This document shows positions 10,424 to 21,285 of a DNA stretch of 64,000 nt, piece by piece. The translations under genes were made by a program, and so were the position numbers. Where the stretch lies: positions 1,544,055 through 1,608,054 of the forward strand of contig NC_018213.1 in assembly GCF_000219625.1 (NCBI RefSeq). The letters are read 5' to 3'. This DNA is from Zymoseptoria tritici IPO323 (Eukaryota; Ascomycota; Dothideomycetes; Mycosphaerellales; Mycosphaerellaceae). How positions within the stretch are numbered: the first letter of the stretch is position 1; each line of letters begins with the position of its first letter. The notes beneath the pieces were generated by a model that worked only from the letters and a program-made list of their open reading frames with translations, was not told where the DNA came from and did not search any database.

Positions 10424-13035
10424 GCAAAGGTACCGGGACAATAGGAGAATGCGCACTGCAGGCAAGGAAGGCCACGAGTTTGACCGAGAAGTTGAGCTTC
10501 GTGTAAGCGGCGGATCCGAGTTTGTGCGGAATCGGGTGGAAGCGTTGCTATTTGGAGTTGATACATCGAATGATTTTTTCTTCAATTTCATCGTTGTTTC
10601 ATGCTTTGCATCTGTCGGTCATGGTTTGAAATCTTACTTCTTTCGTTCGGCATTGATCCGTCGAAGGATGCCACCCACCTGGACCGAAAGTGCAGAGTAA
10701 ACGCAATCTGTTGTGTCCAACATCTGCGGAAACCATCCTCATAGATCGGGTCGTTCGCTGGCGGTGGGTTGTCAAACATCTTCCTCGTTCGATTGGCCAC
10801 TGGTTGCTCGAGGATCATGGACGCTGACCACGGATCCGGGGTGCTGGCATGCTCGGATCCTGAGGTGTCCAGGACTCCAGTCCATCAGAATTGATCTCAA
10901 CCGGTGGTACGATGAGACAAACCGGGGGAGTACTGCTTGGACAGAACATGGAAGAGTCGGCGAAGATGGTTCTATCGACCTGAACCATGCGCGCAGAACA
11001 ACCTGGGATTGTGCATCTCACATGACAATTGGCGCTGACAAGGAGTTCATGGACCAGAAGGAAGCAACTCGGCGCCTGCTGCACGCAAGTTTGACCCCGA
11101 CGTCTCCGCCGCGAGCGCTTCGCCCATACAAAGTAGACTGAATGTGTCAGACCGACGATGACCAAAGTTGTCAACGAAAGCTGTCGAGTACTGCATGCAA
11201 GCAAACAGAACGGTTCGCGACATCCTTGGTCTCGTGGCGATAGCGTGGTCCAGCATTTCAACATGGATGTTTCCTTGCTAGCAGGGTCACGAGACCGGAG
11301 AGTCATTCCATCCGAGACGGACCGATGTTATTACGAGTCTACAGCACCTTCGCACATCGGAGTGCTCGGCGCTGCTTCGTACATCGGAGGGCTCCAAGGT
11401 TAATGACCTGATTACAAGGAGGTAGGCCAATCTAATCCTAGACATGTTCCCGGAGCCTGTTAGTGCCCACCAACGGTGATCCCTCCGAAGTGCGAAGGTG
11501 CTGTAGAGCCGTACACCATGGGCATCTTGGATGTGACGTGGTTTGAATGGGTCACCATCGCACTGGTGAGGTGATTGTATCTGCAATTAACCCAATTAGG
11601 GTGCGCATGCTCCGTCAGGAAATACCACTCTCGATCTCGTCCGCTACGCCGCGCAGCATGTTGAGCTGGCCACAAGGGCAGCGGGCTCGTGAGCAATTTG
11701 CATCTTGATCAGCCTACCAGGGACTTTCCATCGAGACCTGATGATGGTGTTTCCTCGGAGAAGCTTTCCCCTGCCGTCCTCCTTGTCTCCTTCTCCAGGA
11801 TCTGTCCAAGAACCCCTGCGAATGGACCATGTGTTCTGACAGAGAATAAGGGAGCTAATCTTCGATCTGATCGCGCCGCGAGGCGCGGGCTCCGGAGCAC
11901 CTCGTGTCGTGTCATCTTGAAGAAAGCGACGGAGCTGGGGAGGGAACGCGTGGTAACGAGGGAAGCAACGAGACGCGAAGTGTGGTTGAAATCATGGACG
12001 GGATCCTCCATTTTTTGCAGCTGAGTAAGCTATTCTACCACCTCCTAGGCACCTCACCTCACTCAACTTCTTCAAATTCCATCGACACATCAATGTCACA
12101 TGCGATCAGAAACTATTCGAGAATGTTTGGCGAACGTCGACTAATACAGACCGCGGACAGCACACCTTTGCTTACCTATACACGCAGTTGGCGCAATTGG
12201 AACGGACACCGTTTTCGAATATAACCTTCACATGGGTTCAGTAGCCCTCGCACGAGCTAATGAGTCAACTGTGCCTCAAATCCCGGAGACCGCAAAGGCG
12301 TCAGCCGCATCATGACAATAATAGACAGCGATGGAGAAGAAACTTTGAGCTCCTCTTCTTGCTTTTCCCGCTTGCCAGGACCTGCTCGTTTGAGTTTCGT
12401 CACGAGCTGTCCGGACTCCGGAGCCTGATGCTGGGAGACCACACGAGCCGGTACTTGCAGCACAACTCTCTGAGTGTTGATCCTGGCAGTGGAGATCTCT
12501 GCGTGGCGAGCGGCAAAAGCTGATAGCAATCCAATAGCATGACACTCGAGCGTCAGAGCTAATCCCTCTCAATCAAGGAGGAGCCGGTCGTTGGACTGAG
12601 GATACCCAATGGCTGCGTTGACCATGAGCTTCAATTCGGTGCTCGCAGCGGGACTAGCTGCGTCTATCTGCATACAACATGTGGTATAGCGAATGGCATT
12701 GCCGAGCGCTCAACACTTCGAGAAACAAGCCTAGCCTGCAGAGGGACAAAGATGCTGGACCGAAAACCCTGTATCAACTCGGTACCAGGCCACTGCCATG
12801 GATGCGGACCTGGTGCTTGCTTATTGAGCCCATCGAGATGGGCCCTTCGGCGCCACAACTACCGATGCCACCGAGACGTGTAAAAATACACCAGCCAAGT
12901 ATTTAAGATGCAGACCTTCGCGCAGAATGGGTAAGCTTTCAAAAGACCTTTCAACGGAGTTCCCACCTTCTTCAAGCCTGCTCTTCGTCATCAAAGCGTT
13001 TTCTGCAGTCGTCCTTCCGCAATACATTTGCAGCA
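10424..13035. other. Intergenic region between the two precursor paralogues
   Basis: 2.6 kb without a convincing gene. Open frames on both strands are short, overlap one another and lack domains. A 26-codon signal-peptide-like frame at about 12609-12689 ends at a stop and is not counted. The last 140 bp are the promoter and leader of the second precursor. Confidence 0.5.
12900..12907 (+). promoter_or_regulatory. TATA-like box of second Kex2 precursor
   Basis: TATTTAAG lies about 130 bp before the ATG at 13036, matching the position of the box before the paralogous gene. Confidence 0.35.
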
Positions 13036-13689
13036 ATGCCGTCTCTCAACCAGCTCCTTGCCGCGAGTGCAATCCTTCTGGCGCTCCCAGTCTCCAACAT
13101 CCTCACCAACGCCTATCCGAATGACCTCTTGCAGCAACGGGAAGCCGATGTGCTTCCGCGTGGAGTCCAGCCTGTACTTTTAGGACGTGATGCAACACCT
13201 CAGCATAAGCCTTACTCGGACGAGAAACGGGACGCGGCGCCCAATCCGGCATCCCCAACCCGTGAGCAGAACGAGAAACGAAATGCAGCACCCCAGCATA
13301 CACTGTACCCCGAATATTTTGGGGAACAACACATCGACGTCAAGCGTGATGCCGCGCCAGCGCCCACTCAAGCACCCGATCTTCTTGCGGCCCGCTCTGA
13401 GGAAGAGTGTACACCAGACGACCCCTGTGATGGGGCTACAAGGGGTCCTCGTTCCGGCCGCGGTCATCGCCACAAGCAATCAGATGGAGGAGGAGGGGGA
13501 AGTACGTATACGTATCATGAAGACCCACCCCGGACGGCCGCCAAGAACCAAGGTCGCGACGATGGACGCGACCCTCCCAACAAAAGACGAGCCGCTGCTG
13601 CCCAGGCTTCGCCCACGGGTCCACCTCCACGGCCCCTCCGGAAAGCGAAACGTAATGACGGCAGAACTCCTAATGATAGGGATGCTTAG
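13036..13689 (+). CDS. Secreted Kex2-processed precursor, copy 2 (diverged paralogue)
   Basis: 217 residues. The leader (MPSLNQLLAASAILLALPVS, then ILTNAYP) is nearly the same as that of the gene at 9683, so the two are paralogues. The body is quite different. Lys-Arg sites are followed by DAAP, NAAP and DAAP, releasing segments of about 15-22 residues. After these come a CTPDDPC loop, a His/Arg/Gly-rich stretch and further dibasic sites near the C terminus. A GTACGTAT donor-like sequence at 13502 leaves open a different 3' structure; without it the frame runs to the stop at 13689. Role unknown; secreted peptides are the best inference. A conserved leader with fast-changing cores is typical of peptide precursors. 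Confidence 0.75.
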   Translation: MPSLNQLLAASAILLALPVSNILTNAYPNDLLQQREADVLPRGVQPVLLGRDATPQHKPYSDEKRDAAPNPASPTREQNEKRNAAPQHTLYPEYFGEQHIDVKRDAAPAPTQAPDLLAARSEEECTPDDPCDGATRGPRSGRGHRHKQSDGGGGGSTYTYHEDPPRTAAKNQGRDDGRDPPNKRRAAAAQASPTGPPPRPLRKAKRNDGRTPNDRDA

Positions 13690-14501
13690 TGCGATAAACA
13701 TCAAACATCCAGTGCGAGTGTACACGCGGTCCCGCAGCTCGATTGTAGCATGATGCTACGTCTGAGCTGGATGTGTAGACGCCGCCGTGATCAAAGATAC
13801 GAACCGGCCGAAACGCTCTTCTATCCACGCAGCTCTTTGGACATGGGCGTACGACGGGAACAACGGCGTGCAGACTTGCGGTGAAGGGAGAGATGAGATG
13901 GACAGGGCGGCAGGTCGAACGAGTCCGCCGTGCGACTGAACAGCGTCGTCGGCTGAGAGGGCGCTGTCAGATATGCAGAGTTCTTTTTGACCCCCTTTCA
14001 TGCGGTGGGGCAGGACAGTACCGATCGACTCTCTGTTGCTCGTACGGGTTGTATTGATTCAGAGCGCGGCGAACATTTCACATATAATGATGACCAGGCT
14101 TTCGGAGTTTCTCAACGAATCAAACATGTTCGATGCTCGATGCTCAACTCCCACAAATTAGACGTTGGCTCCAGTCTTGTATTGCTCTGCTTGCCTGGAT
14201 ACGAAGTCTCATCTTAGCCGCCAGCTCATTGCGACCAGTGCAATGCTCACGAATTGTGTGGGACGAAATGCAAGTCGTGCAGATACCCCTCGTATGAATC
14301 ATGCTAGCTAGCTGAATGAGATAATGCTGGACAACAGTGCGTAGTGCAAATGCGAAGCAAACAGAAAACATAATGATCCGACCCGACGCCTTCGTGGACT
14401 CGTAGCACGACCAAAGAAGCGAGACAACCTCTCGCTTCGTAAGCGTTCTTCTTGCATCATCCTCGCCTGATACCTCATTGTCCTTCGTCAGGGAGCTCCC
14501 T
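13690..14501. other. Intergenic, no gene seen
   Basis: Separates the second precursor from the converging b561 gene. Only short frames without domains are present. Confidence 0.5.
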
Positions 14502-15358
14502 TTACTTCCCCGCCAACCAACCAAACTTACTCAATCTGATCCTCGCCGCCAATCCGACCACGAGCACCACGCTCGCCACGGCGATGGCCCAAAGCTGAAT
14601 GCCCAGTACATTCACGTTGAAATCCGTGGTCGTCGCCGCTCCAATCGCAAAGATCATCAAAACGGTCGTCACATACCCGCCCACACGGTGATACTTGTAC
14701 AGACCCTTCGCCTTCTCCTCGCCACCCAGCAGTCCCGGTGCGTAAAAGCTAAGCGCTCCAGCCAACACCTGGATCAAGATCAGAATGTATGTCACCAAGC
14801 CCAGTATCGCATGCGTGGAAACGAAGTGCGTCCCGTTGTGCGAGAATTTGTTGTACTCGATGACCACCAGCCCGGCTACAGCGGCGAGGAATGCGGTGCC
14901 GTTGAGTGCGGAGTGGACGTATGTTCCTTGCTTCTTCTGCTTGCGGGTGTGGGTAGGTTGGAGGATGAGGATCGCTTGGATGAGGAAGAGGAAGGCGGCG
15001 GAGTTGAGAAGGGGGTGGGCGGAGAAGAGACTGAGGTCGATACTGAAGACGGCGCCCCAGATTATGGCGGCGATCTGGGAGGGCGTTGTGGTCAGCTGAG
15101 GGAAATATGGATGGGTTGGATGGAAAACAGTACTCACGACCCATACTCCTGCTTGGACCATTACGCCTGTACCTGTGGGGTTGTCAGTCTTTGAGTCCAC
15201 CTCGCTGCTGTCATGCCCCCCGAAAGATGGTACTCACCCAGTACGAAGTTGTGGTATAGTGGTTTACCTTCTACCTGGCTCGCATCGCCTCGTGCTCCGA
15301 GCAAAGGCTCCTCTTCGCTGGTGCCAGGCACACGCTGCTGTTGTTCCGTAGAAGCCAT
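14502..15358 (-). CDS. Cytochrome b561-domain membrane protein
   Basis: Complement of join 14502..15074, 15138..15172, 15238..15358, giving 242 residues. Both introns have GTGAGTAC donors on the coding strand and CAG acceptors. A second CAG 21 bp earlier in intron 2 is an in-frame alternative. After an acidic cytosolic N terminus come about five hydrophobic segments with His in the b561 pattern: YVHSALNG, a THAILG motif after NGTHFVS, and KYHRVGGY. Family members bind two hemes b and pass electrons from ascorbate or similar donors across membranes, some reducing ferric iron. Substrate and membrane are not evident here. MASTEQ is preferred over an upstream in-frame codon because the upstream part is not conserved in style. 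Confidence 0.75.
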
Positions 15359-16015
15359 CTTGTTCGACTGTTGCGTTGTAGACCTCCTATCAACTCGATT
15401 CTGTTCCCGATCCAAAGCCAACTTTCGTACTCTTTCTCTGGCCTCTCGGGAGCTCGCGAAGGACTACAAGCTGTTGCGGAAGTCGATGGGCTTTGTGTTG
15501 AAGATATGTCCAGATAGAAAGGACGAGTCCCGGAAGCGATATGGCAGGGAGCGGTGAGGTATGGAAAGAAGCGGATATATATATGGATCCTACAGGTGTT
15601 TACGTCTTACAAATTCCCCGGATCAATCACATCATGATGCTATGAAGCATGTGAAGCTCAGGCTGCCCTTGTCGAGCTGACACGGCGAAAATGGAGGCGA
15701 AACATTGGTCGATCGTGAACGGTTCGGGCCGCGCGGGATTTCCGCGATCGTTGCTCGACAACAACAAGAGAGAGAGAGCAAAGTCTTGAACGCGACTGGC
15801 ACACTCAGCGCGACATATCGACAACGGAAACTTGCATACCACCCCGAATTCAGTTGCGCCTTGGATCTGTCTTTTCAGACAGTTGATCTGGCAGCAGAGG
15901 AGGTCAAAGTGTACGGCTTAAGAATTCGGAATCGGTATCGGAGTGCGATAGCACCAGGAGATCGGTATCGCAAGGCGACGGCATTGAAGAGTCGGTCTCG
16001 CTCGCATCGACCACG
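15359..16015. other. Divergent promoter region, b561 / Zn2Cys6 factor
   Basis: 657 bp between divergent starts. It contains CGGTATCG-like short direct repeats at about 15928-15995. Both genes could share control elements. No gene is seen. Confidence 0.5.
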
Positions 16016-17503
16016 ATGCCACGTCTGAACCACAAGAAAACCCGCGATGGGTGTCGCCGGTAAGCACTTCCCACGATGACCCAGGTATAGAGATGTGTCC
16101 ATGAGCTGACAAAGTCCACAGATGCAAGGCGAGAAAGGTCAAGGTACGACATTCAACTCCCTCTGTCGAGGATCAGCAGGACACACTTTCTGACGGCCAT
16201 CTCTTCCATCATACAGTGCGATGAAGGTAAACCTAGGTGCTCTGCCTGCGCGCGCCACAATGTGCCCTGCGAATACCTCCCGCCCGCGCCGCGAGCGCGA
16301 TCTGATGCTCCTGCTCCATCGAGACCTGCCATGGACCCGGCCATGTCGAGTCTGCCCAGTGTTGACTTCGACAAGCTTAACAACCTCTATCCGCAACTGG
16401 AGCTCCGCCTGATGCACCAGTGGACCGCACATACATCACAGGTAAGTCAGCCATTCCCTGCTAGCATGACGAGGTGAGAATTATGCTTAACCAAGTTCCA
16501 CTCGCAGAGTTTCTCCCTGTCCGTTGACTTTTGGAGATATGAGGCGCCCTTACTCGCAATGAACCACCGCGTCCTGTTAGACGCCATGTTCGGGTTGGCT
16601 GCACTGCAATCGTCAAGGCAAGATCCCACAACATATCGAAGAACGGCCAACGGCGACACTACGCGTGATTCTCACCAAGATCCGACGACTAATGCGAGAC
16701 TGGGCTACGAGAGTAACATGGACCCTGTGAACCGCGATACGCTCCTTGACGCGCGAATGTATTGGCATCGTGCTATGTCGGAACACCAGACCGTCCTTTC
16801 TGCACAGTTCAAAGAGAACAGCGATGCTGCGTATCTCGGATCGGTCCTAATGACGCTACATGCTCTTTTTGTTCTCAGCGAGATGCAACATGATCCGGCT
16901 TTGCAAACTCAAGATGTCGCCACTTGGCTGCGTCTCTCGGAGGAGACTAACTACCTCAATGATCTACGCATGCAAGCCGCTGGAGGCGAAGCTCTGGATC
17001 TTGCCGGCATTCAATTTGGCAGAAGCGCTCTCACAGAAGGAGATCAGCTATTCCAGCAAGACCAGGGCCAGCCGTTTGCGTCGCTCCTGACATTCGCCGA
17101 AGACTACGAAGCCATGACGCCGACGGACCGATCTGCCTACCAACAGGCGGTGGCATACATTTCTTTGGTATACAATGGGATCAACGATGCTTCAATGCAT
17201 CCGCTCGAAGCATGCTATCGCCTCGCAGCGATGCCATCTCGTCTGCCCAAACGGTTCACCGAACAAATCGAGATGCGGACGCCAAGGGCCATGGTGATCC
17301 TAGCTCACGCCTTTGCTCTCATGCGACTTGTCTCTGAAGACGTTCTCTGGCTCCGGGGCATCGCTGAGGTACAAGTGCCATCGATACAACAACAAATTCC
17401 TGCAGCCTGGAACGAAATGATGAAGTGGCCAATCTCAATTGCTCAAGGAGCTCTGACGAGGGAGAACCATCAATCCACTGGCAGTGATGTCTTGGTGGTA
17501 TGA
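16016..17503 (+). CDS. Zn2Cys6 transcription factor (UPC2-like C6 type)
   Basis: Join 16016..16059, 16122..16143, 16217..16441, 16508..17503; 428 residues. All four junctions keep frame, and the 22-bp exon 2 is typical of this class. The zinc cluster is complete: Cys13, 16, 23, 30, 33 and 40 (CX2CX6CX6CX2CX6C) with the basic run KARKVK. The region after it (LELRLMHQWTAHTSQ, FWRYEAPLLAMNHRVLLDAM, GLAALQS) matches the style of fungal C6 regulators related to sterol uptake control proteins. It should bind DNA in the nucleus. Its targets are unknown; the nearest candidates are the b561 gene upstream (divergent) and the NmrA-like gene 210 bp downstream. Confidence 0.85.
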
Positions 17504-17712
17504 GCGATCTATGCCAACGATTCGATGTCACATTGCGCTGCCACTACTGCTTCTCGGGAAATCTCGATAAAAGCAGGCGAAGGAATGGCTGTTCTCTATG
17601 CATGATGGAACGCCATGAATGAGGAGGCTTCCGCTCGACCGAGACATCGACATTTCCTTTTCGAGGACACTTTTGGAGCAACCTCGCAACAACACCACAT
17701 CCATACCGGCCC

Positions 17713-18738
17713 ATGGCGTCTACCAAGAGAGACCAATCTAGCATTCGCAAGGTCCTCGTCCTTGGCGTAAGACGACCCTTGATCTTGTTTTGCGTACAAA
17801 GCTGACCGCACGTTTAGGACAATCGCCTGTCCACAAGCATAGTCACCGCTCTTACATCTTCCGATCTCGAAGTACACCTCGCAACGCATACTCAATCGCT
17901 CACCGAATCGACATCTACCCTCACCGTCCACAAGACCGATTCGACGTCATCCGCTTTGACCTCCCTCTTCCAGACCATCCAACCAGAAATCCTCTTCAGT
18001 ACACAATCAGCCGGCTCCTACGATCATCAGAAATCTCTCATCGACGCCGCCATCGCTACAAGTATACCTCGATTCGTCGCTGCAGAGTGGAGCCATGATA
18101 GCAGCAACGAAGTTATTCAGGACCTGCTGCCGCCCTACAAAGAAAGAGCAAGAGTTGTAACATACCTACGCGAGCAAGCACAAATTGGCAAGATCGAGTG
18201 GACTGCCGTCGCAACGGGCTGCGACTTGGAACGAGCGCTTGTCTCGAGCAATCTAGGCTTCGACGTCAAGTGGCAGAGCGCAACGATTCATGGAACTGGA
18301 GCGGAGATGTTCGCTGCGAGCTCAAGTGCTTGGCCGGGCACAGTCGCCATTGCAATGATTCAACAGTGGAGTGAAATCAAGAACCAATATCTATATGTGC
18401 CGGGAATGCTCACGAATGCGAATGAGATTCTCGACAAGTTCCAGTCCTCCACTGGAGAAGACGGCGGAATGAGACAGAAGTGGGAATCAGACCATGTGGA
18501 TGTCAAAGAGTCGAGGAGGGAGGCGCAGTCGAGAATGGAACGTGGCTTTCCTGACGCTGCGATGTTCTTGATGGAAAGGGCGGTCCTCTTTGATGAAGAC
18601 GTGGGCGCTGTGAAGCAGTTTCAGAACAACGATGGCAAGCAGAGATTGGGATTGCAGGCTGAGATGTTGGACATTTTGGTCAGGAACGTGGTGCATGAGG
18701 TCAAGCATCACGGAAATGGAGGCTGTGGCTGCGATTAG
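17713..18738 (+). CDS. NmrA-like / isoflavone reductase-like protein
   Basis: Join 17713..17766 and 17818..18738; 324 residues, with a 51-bp intron (GTAAGA to TTTAG). The first strand is KVLVLG. Later stretches (LFQTIQPEILFSTQSAG, then SIPRFVAAEWS) follow the NmrA-like short-chain Rossmann fold, whose members bind NAD(P) as enzymes or as redox sensors. The expected GxxGxxG after the first strand is absent: the sequence reads VLVLGDNRLSTSIV. The dinucleotide site may therefore be altered. The C terminus ends in a Gly/Cys run. It lies close behind the Zn2Cys6 gene on the same strand. Substrate unknown. Confidence 0.75.
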
Positions 18739-19784
18739 GGTGCAGCGTCAATACCCACAGTACAAGGACCTCGATCCGACTCACGTGTACGATGTCACAA
18801 CATCCAGAACTCGGTTGTCTGCATTTCTCGAGCAGAGTGCCGCAGTCTGATGCAGACCATCCTTGGGCTAAGACGACCAGCACCGTCGTCCGAGCAAAGG
18901 AGCCCAGATACGTGCTATTTCTTGTGCACTGTCATTGTGGCAGAGATAGGGCTGTGATGGAAGGTAAAGCACGAACCGGCGTGCACGCCGCCCGGATCCG
19001 ACAACTTCAGGAGAGACTCACAGCACAAATGTGCAACGGCAAGGACGACTTCACCACGGTTCAACCTTTTCACCAAGAGCCCAGAAGTCGAAGTCCTTCG
19101 CCTCCGCACTGCAACCTCCAGACCCATCGAGGTGGATTTCTCCCCACAGCTTTGATGCATAAAGCTGAGGATCGCTCGCTCAACGCGCAGTAGGTCCCCT
19201 CAATGCCGCTTTGTGCTCCGGCTTAGTGCTTTCCCGTTTCCGTTCTTGCTCGCAAGCCGGCAATGTACCGGCGCTTGTAGGATGATTCTTTCCACTGGCC
19301 TCGCAGGTTTTTTTTCCTTCTCCTGGAAGCTTACGACGCATTTGCCCAGAAATGCTAGATTGGTGTCCATTGTCGCGCTACGCCCGGCTCGCGGTTGTTC
19401 AGGGTCTGATCGCTTCCTGATCCCAGCCCCAGTCGACTGGGATATGGCTTGGCGAACCGGCATATGCATCCTTGACCTGCTTCGTGAATGAAATGCCGAG
19501 ACAAGTCTGGCTACTTTGCTGGACGTCGTGCCTTCATTGTCGTCAGGGCCCTAGATCAACAGAGAGTGTTGCAGAGAAGATGGTCTCGGCAAATTTCGAG
19601 GGTCTGGATACTGGCGAGAGGCAGAGGAACTTCAAGGGTTTGCCCGTCTCAAAGCGTGCTCGTGCACAACTGTATCCACATTCTTGGCCGGTAAGAAGTG
19701 CGGCCAAGCGGAGGGGAGGACCGGAGCACTTCTCGTTGTCACGCGAAGTGCGCTCTGGACCTTGGCTGATTCATGAACAAGAAC
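18739..19784. other. Intergenic, no gene seen
   Basis: Short frames only, none with a domain or a credible intron structure. Confidence 0.45.
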
Positions 19785-20219
19785 TCACGACACAGCTAAG
19801 AGCGGCAGAGCTACCACAACAAGCAGGCCGATCAGGAACGAGAGCGCCAAATCGCTCGTAGTGGGTACGGCCGCGACGTCCAAGTAATGCGACTTACTGT
19901 TCCAAGACAGCGGATGTTCTTCGACTCGTCTAGCGCACTCAGGGTGAATCGCCTGTCCAGCTCCGCGGACGCAGTAGTCAACGGCATTGTCCCGCAGAGA
20001 CTGCACGAGCATCGAAGACTTGACGTCGCTCGCTTGACTCTCTGACAGGATCGCGGGTTTCACTGAGTTATTCGATGTGGATACGACTCCTTTCTCCGAC
20101 ATGTTTTCGCCGCAGGTGGACAAGCGCACTGCGGCACGTTGGCATAGCGGAGACGGTAGTGGGTATCTCTCTCGCTTGGAAGAGGGCTGTGTCGGAGCCG
20201 TTGAGATGCGAAATGCCAT
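19785..20219 (-). CDS. Possible small protein with C-terminal membrane segment
   Basis: The open frame from the ATG at 20219 gives 144 residues. The middle (about residues 35-120) looks protein-like and carries a DYCVRGAGQAIHPEC segment. The last 20 residues (ALSFLIGLLVVVALPLLA) are a clear hydrophobic segment, as in tail-anchored or GPI-anchored proteins. There is no N-terminal signal peptide in this frame, so an upstream exon may be missing or the frame may be fortuitous. A GTAAGT at about 19893 could also be a donor. It diverges from the carbonic anhydrase gene. Not recognised; low confidence. Confidence 0.3.
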   Translation of the reverse strand: MAFRISTAPTQPSSKRERYPLPSPLCQRAAVRLSTCGENMSEKGVVSTSNNSVKPAILSESQASDVKSSMLVQSLRDNAVDYCVRGAGQAIHPECARRVEEHPLSWNSKSHYLDVAAVPTTSDLALSFLIGLLVVVALPLLAVS

Positions 20220-20291
20220 TTTCACGGAGAGAGTAAGTTGGGACCGGGGTTGGTGGCCTCTGAGGTATTGTGGGCCTCGGTGGGAGTCGAG

Positions 20292-20297
20292 TATAAG
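20292..20297 (+). promoter_or_regulatory. TATA-like box of carbonic anhydrase gene
   Basis: TATAAG, 123-128 bp before the ATG at 20420. Confidence 0.4.
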
Positions 20298-20419
20298 AGG
20301 ATCGCCGACGAAGGATTGAGATGGTTTGCTTTACACTCCAAGACAATCGACTGAGCACCATCATATCGACTACCTTCTGTCCTTCTCGAGCAATTCAGAT
20401 CCGCGATCTTGCTATCAGC

Positions 20420-21285
20420 ATGGGCTTGGCATTCATCTTGGGCCTGCTGGCCGTTTCTAGCCTGGTCATTGCTTGCCCTGATCATTTGAGTAAACGATCT
20501 GATGAAGTCGTGGAAGGAGCCGAGCGATCGTGGTTGTACGTCTCGGCCAACGACTGGGGTCGTCAGGATTCGGGTAAGTCGTCCCGAATGGGCCATCTTG
20601 TTGCTCAAATGCATACTGACCCTTGCGTTCAGAATGGGAGCTCTGTCACATCGGCAAACAACAAAGCCCAGTGGCCATCCTGTCCACCCATAGCCTCGCC
20701 GCCAACGCTTCGGTCTCCTGGTCCTACTCAACCATCTCCGGCAACTACTCCAACTGGGGTTACGGTCCGACTTTCACCGTCGATGCAGCCCAGAACCAGT
20801 CTGCGACCTTCTCGTTTGAAACCTCTGCAAAGGGTCCAGAGACGGTCTACTTCGCGGGCTGGCACACTCACACTCCGTCCGAACACACCGTCGACGGCGT
20901 TCGATCTCAAGCCGAGCTCCATTTCGTGCACGCCAAAGCCGACGGCACGCCTCGCGCAGTCGTGGGCTTCCGCATCCGAGCCGGCGGGAAAGCGAGCAAG
21001 TTCATCGAGCAGTTGCCTCCATACCACGGATACATGTCGGCGGACAAGGTCAAGGATGTGGCGATCGATCTGAGCCTTGCCATGGAAGAGATGGGTGGAT
21101 TCGAACACTTCTGGTCGTATGACGGCAGCTTGACCAGTCCGCCGTGCACCGAGGGGAAGAGATGGTTCCTAGCGAGAGAGGAATTGGAGGTTAGTGATGA
21201 CCAGATGGTGGACTTGTTGAAAGCGTCGACCTACTCTGCCAGACCGTTGAACGATGTTTGGAGGCATGGGATCGAGGAACTTTGA
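20420..21285 (+). CDS. Secreted alpha-class carbonic anhydrase
   Basis: Join 20420..20573 and 20633..21285; 268 residues, with a 59-bp intron from GTAAGT to TTCAG that splits a codon. The start at 20420 opens a signal peptide (MGLAFILGLLAVSSLVIAC). An in-frame ATG at 20321 would bury it and is rejected. A Lys-Arg near residue 26 could be a propeptide site. The zinc ligands are visible: His129 and His131 in WHTHTPSEHTVDG, and His148 in AELHFVHA. SLTSPPCTEG carries the Thr of the substrate pocket. The enzyme interconverts CO2 and bicarbonate outside the cell or in the secretory path. Confidence 0.9.

Noticed and set aside
12609..12689. Short frame resembling a signal peptide between the precursor genes
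   Set aside because: 26 codons then a stop, with no similarity to the precursor leaders beyond hydrophobicity.
20321..20419. Upstream ATG of the carbonic anhydrase
   Set aside because: It would place 33 polar residues before a clear signal peptide, and it lies too close to the TATA-like box.
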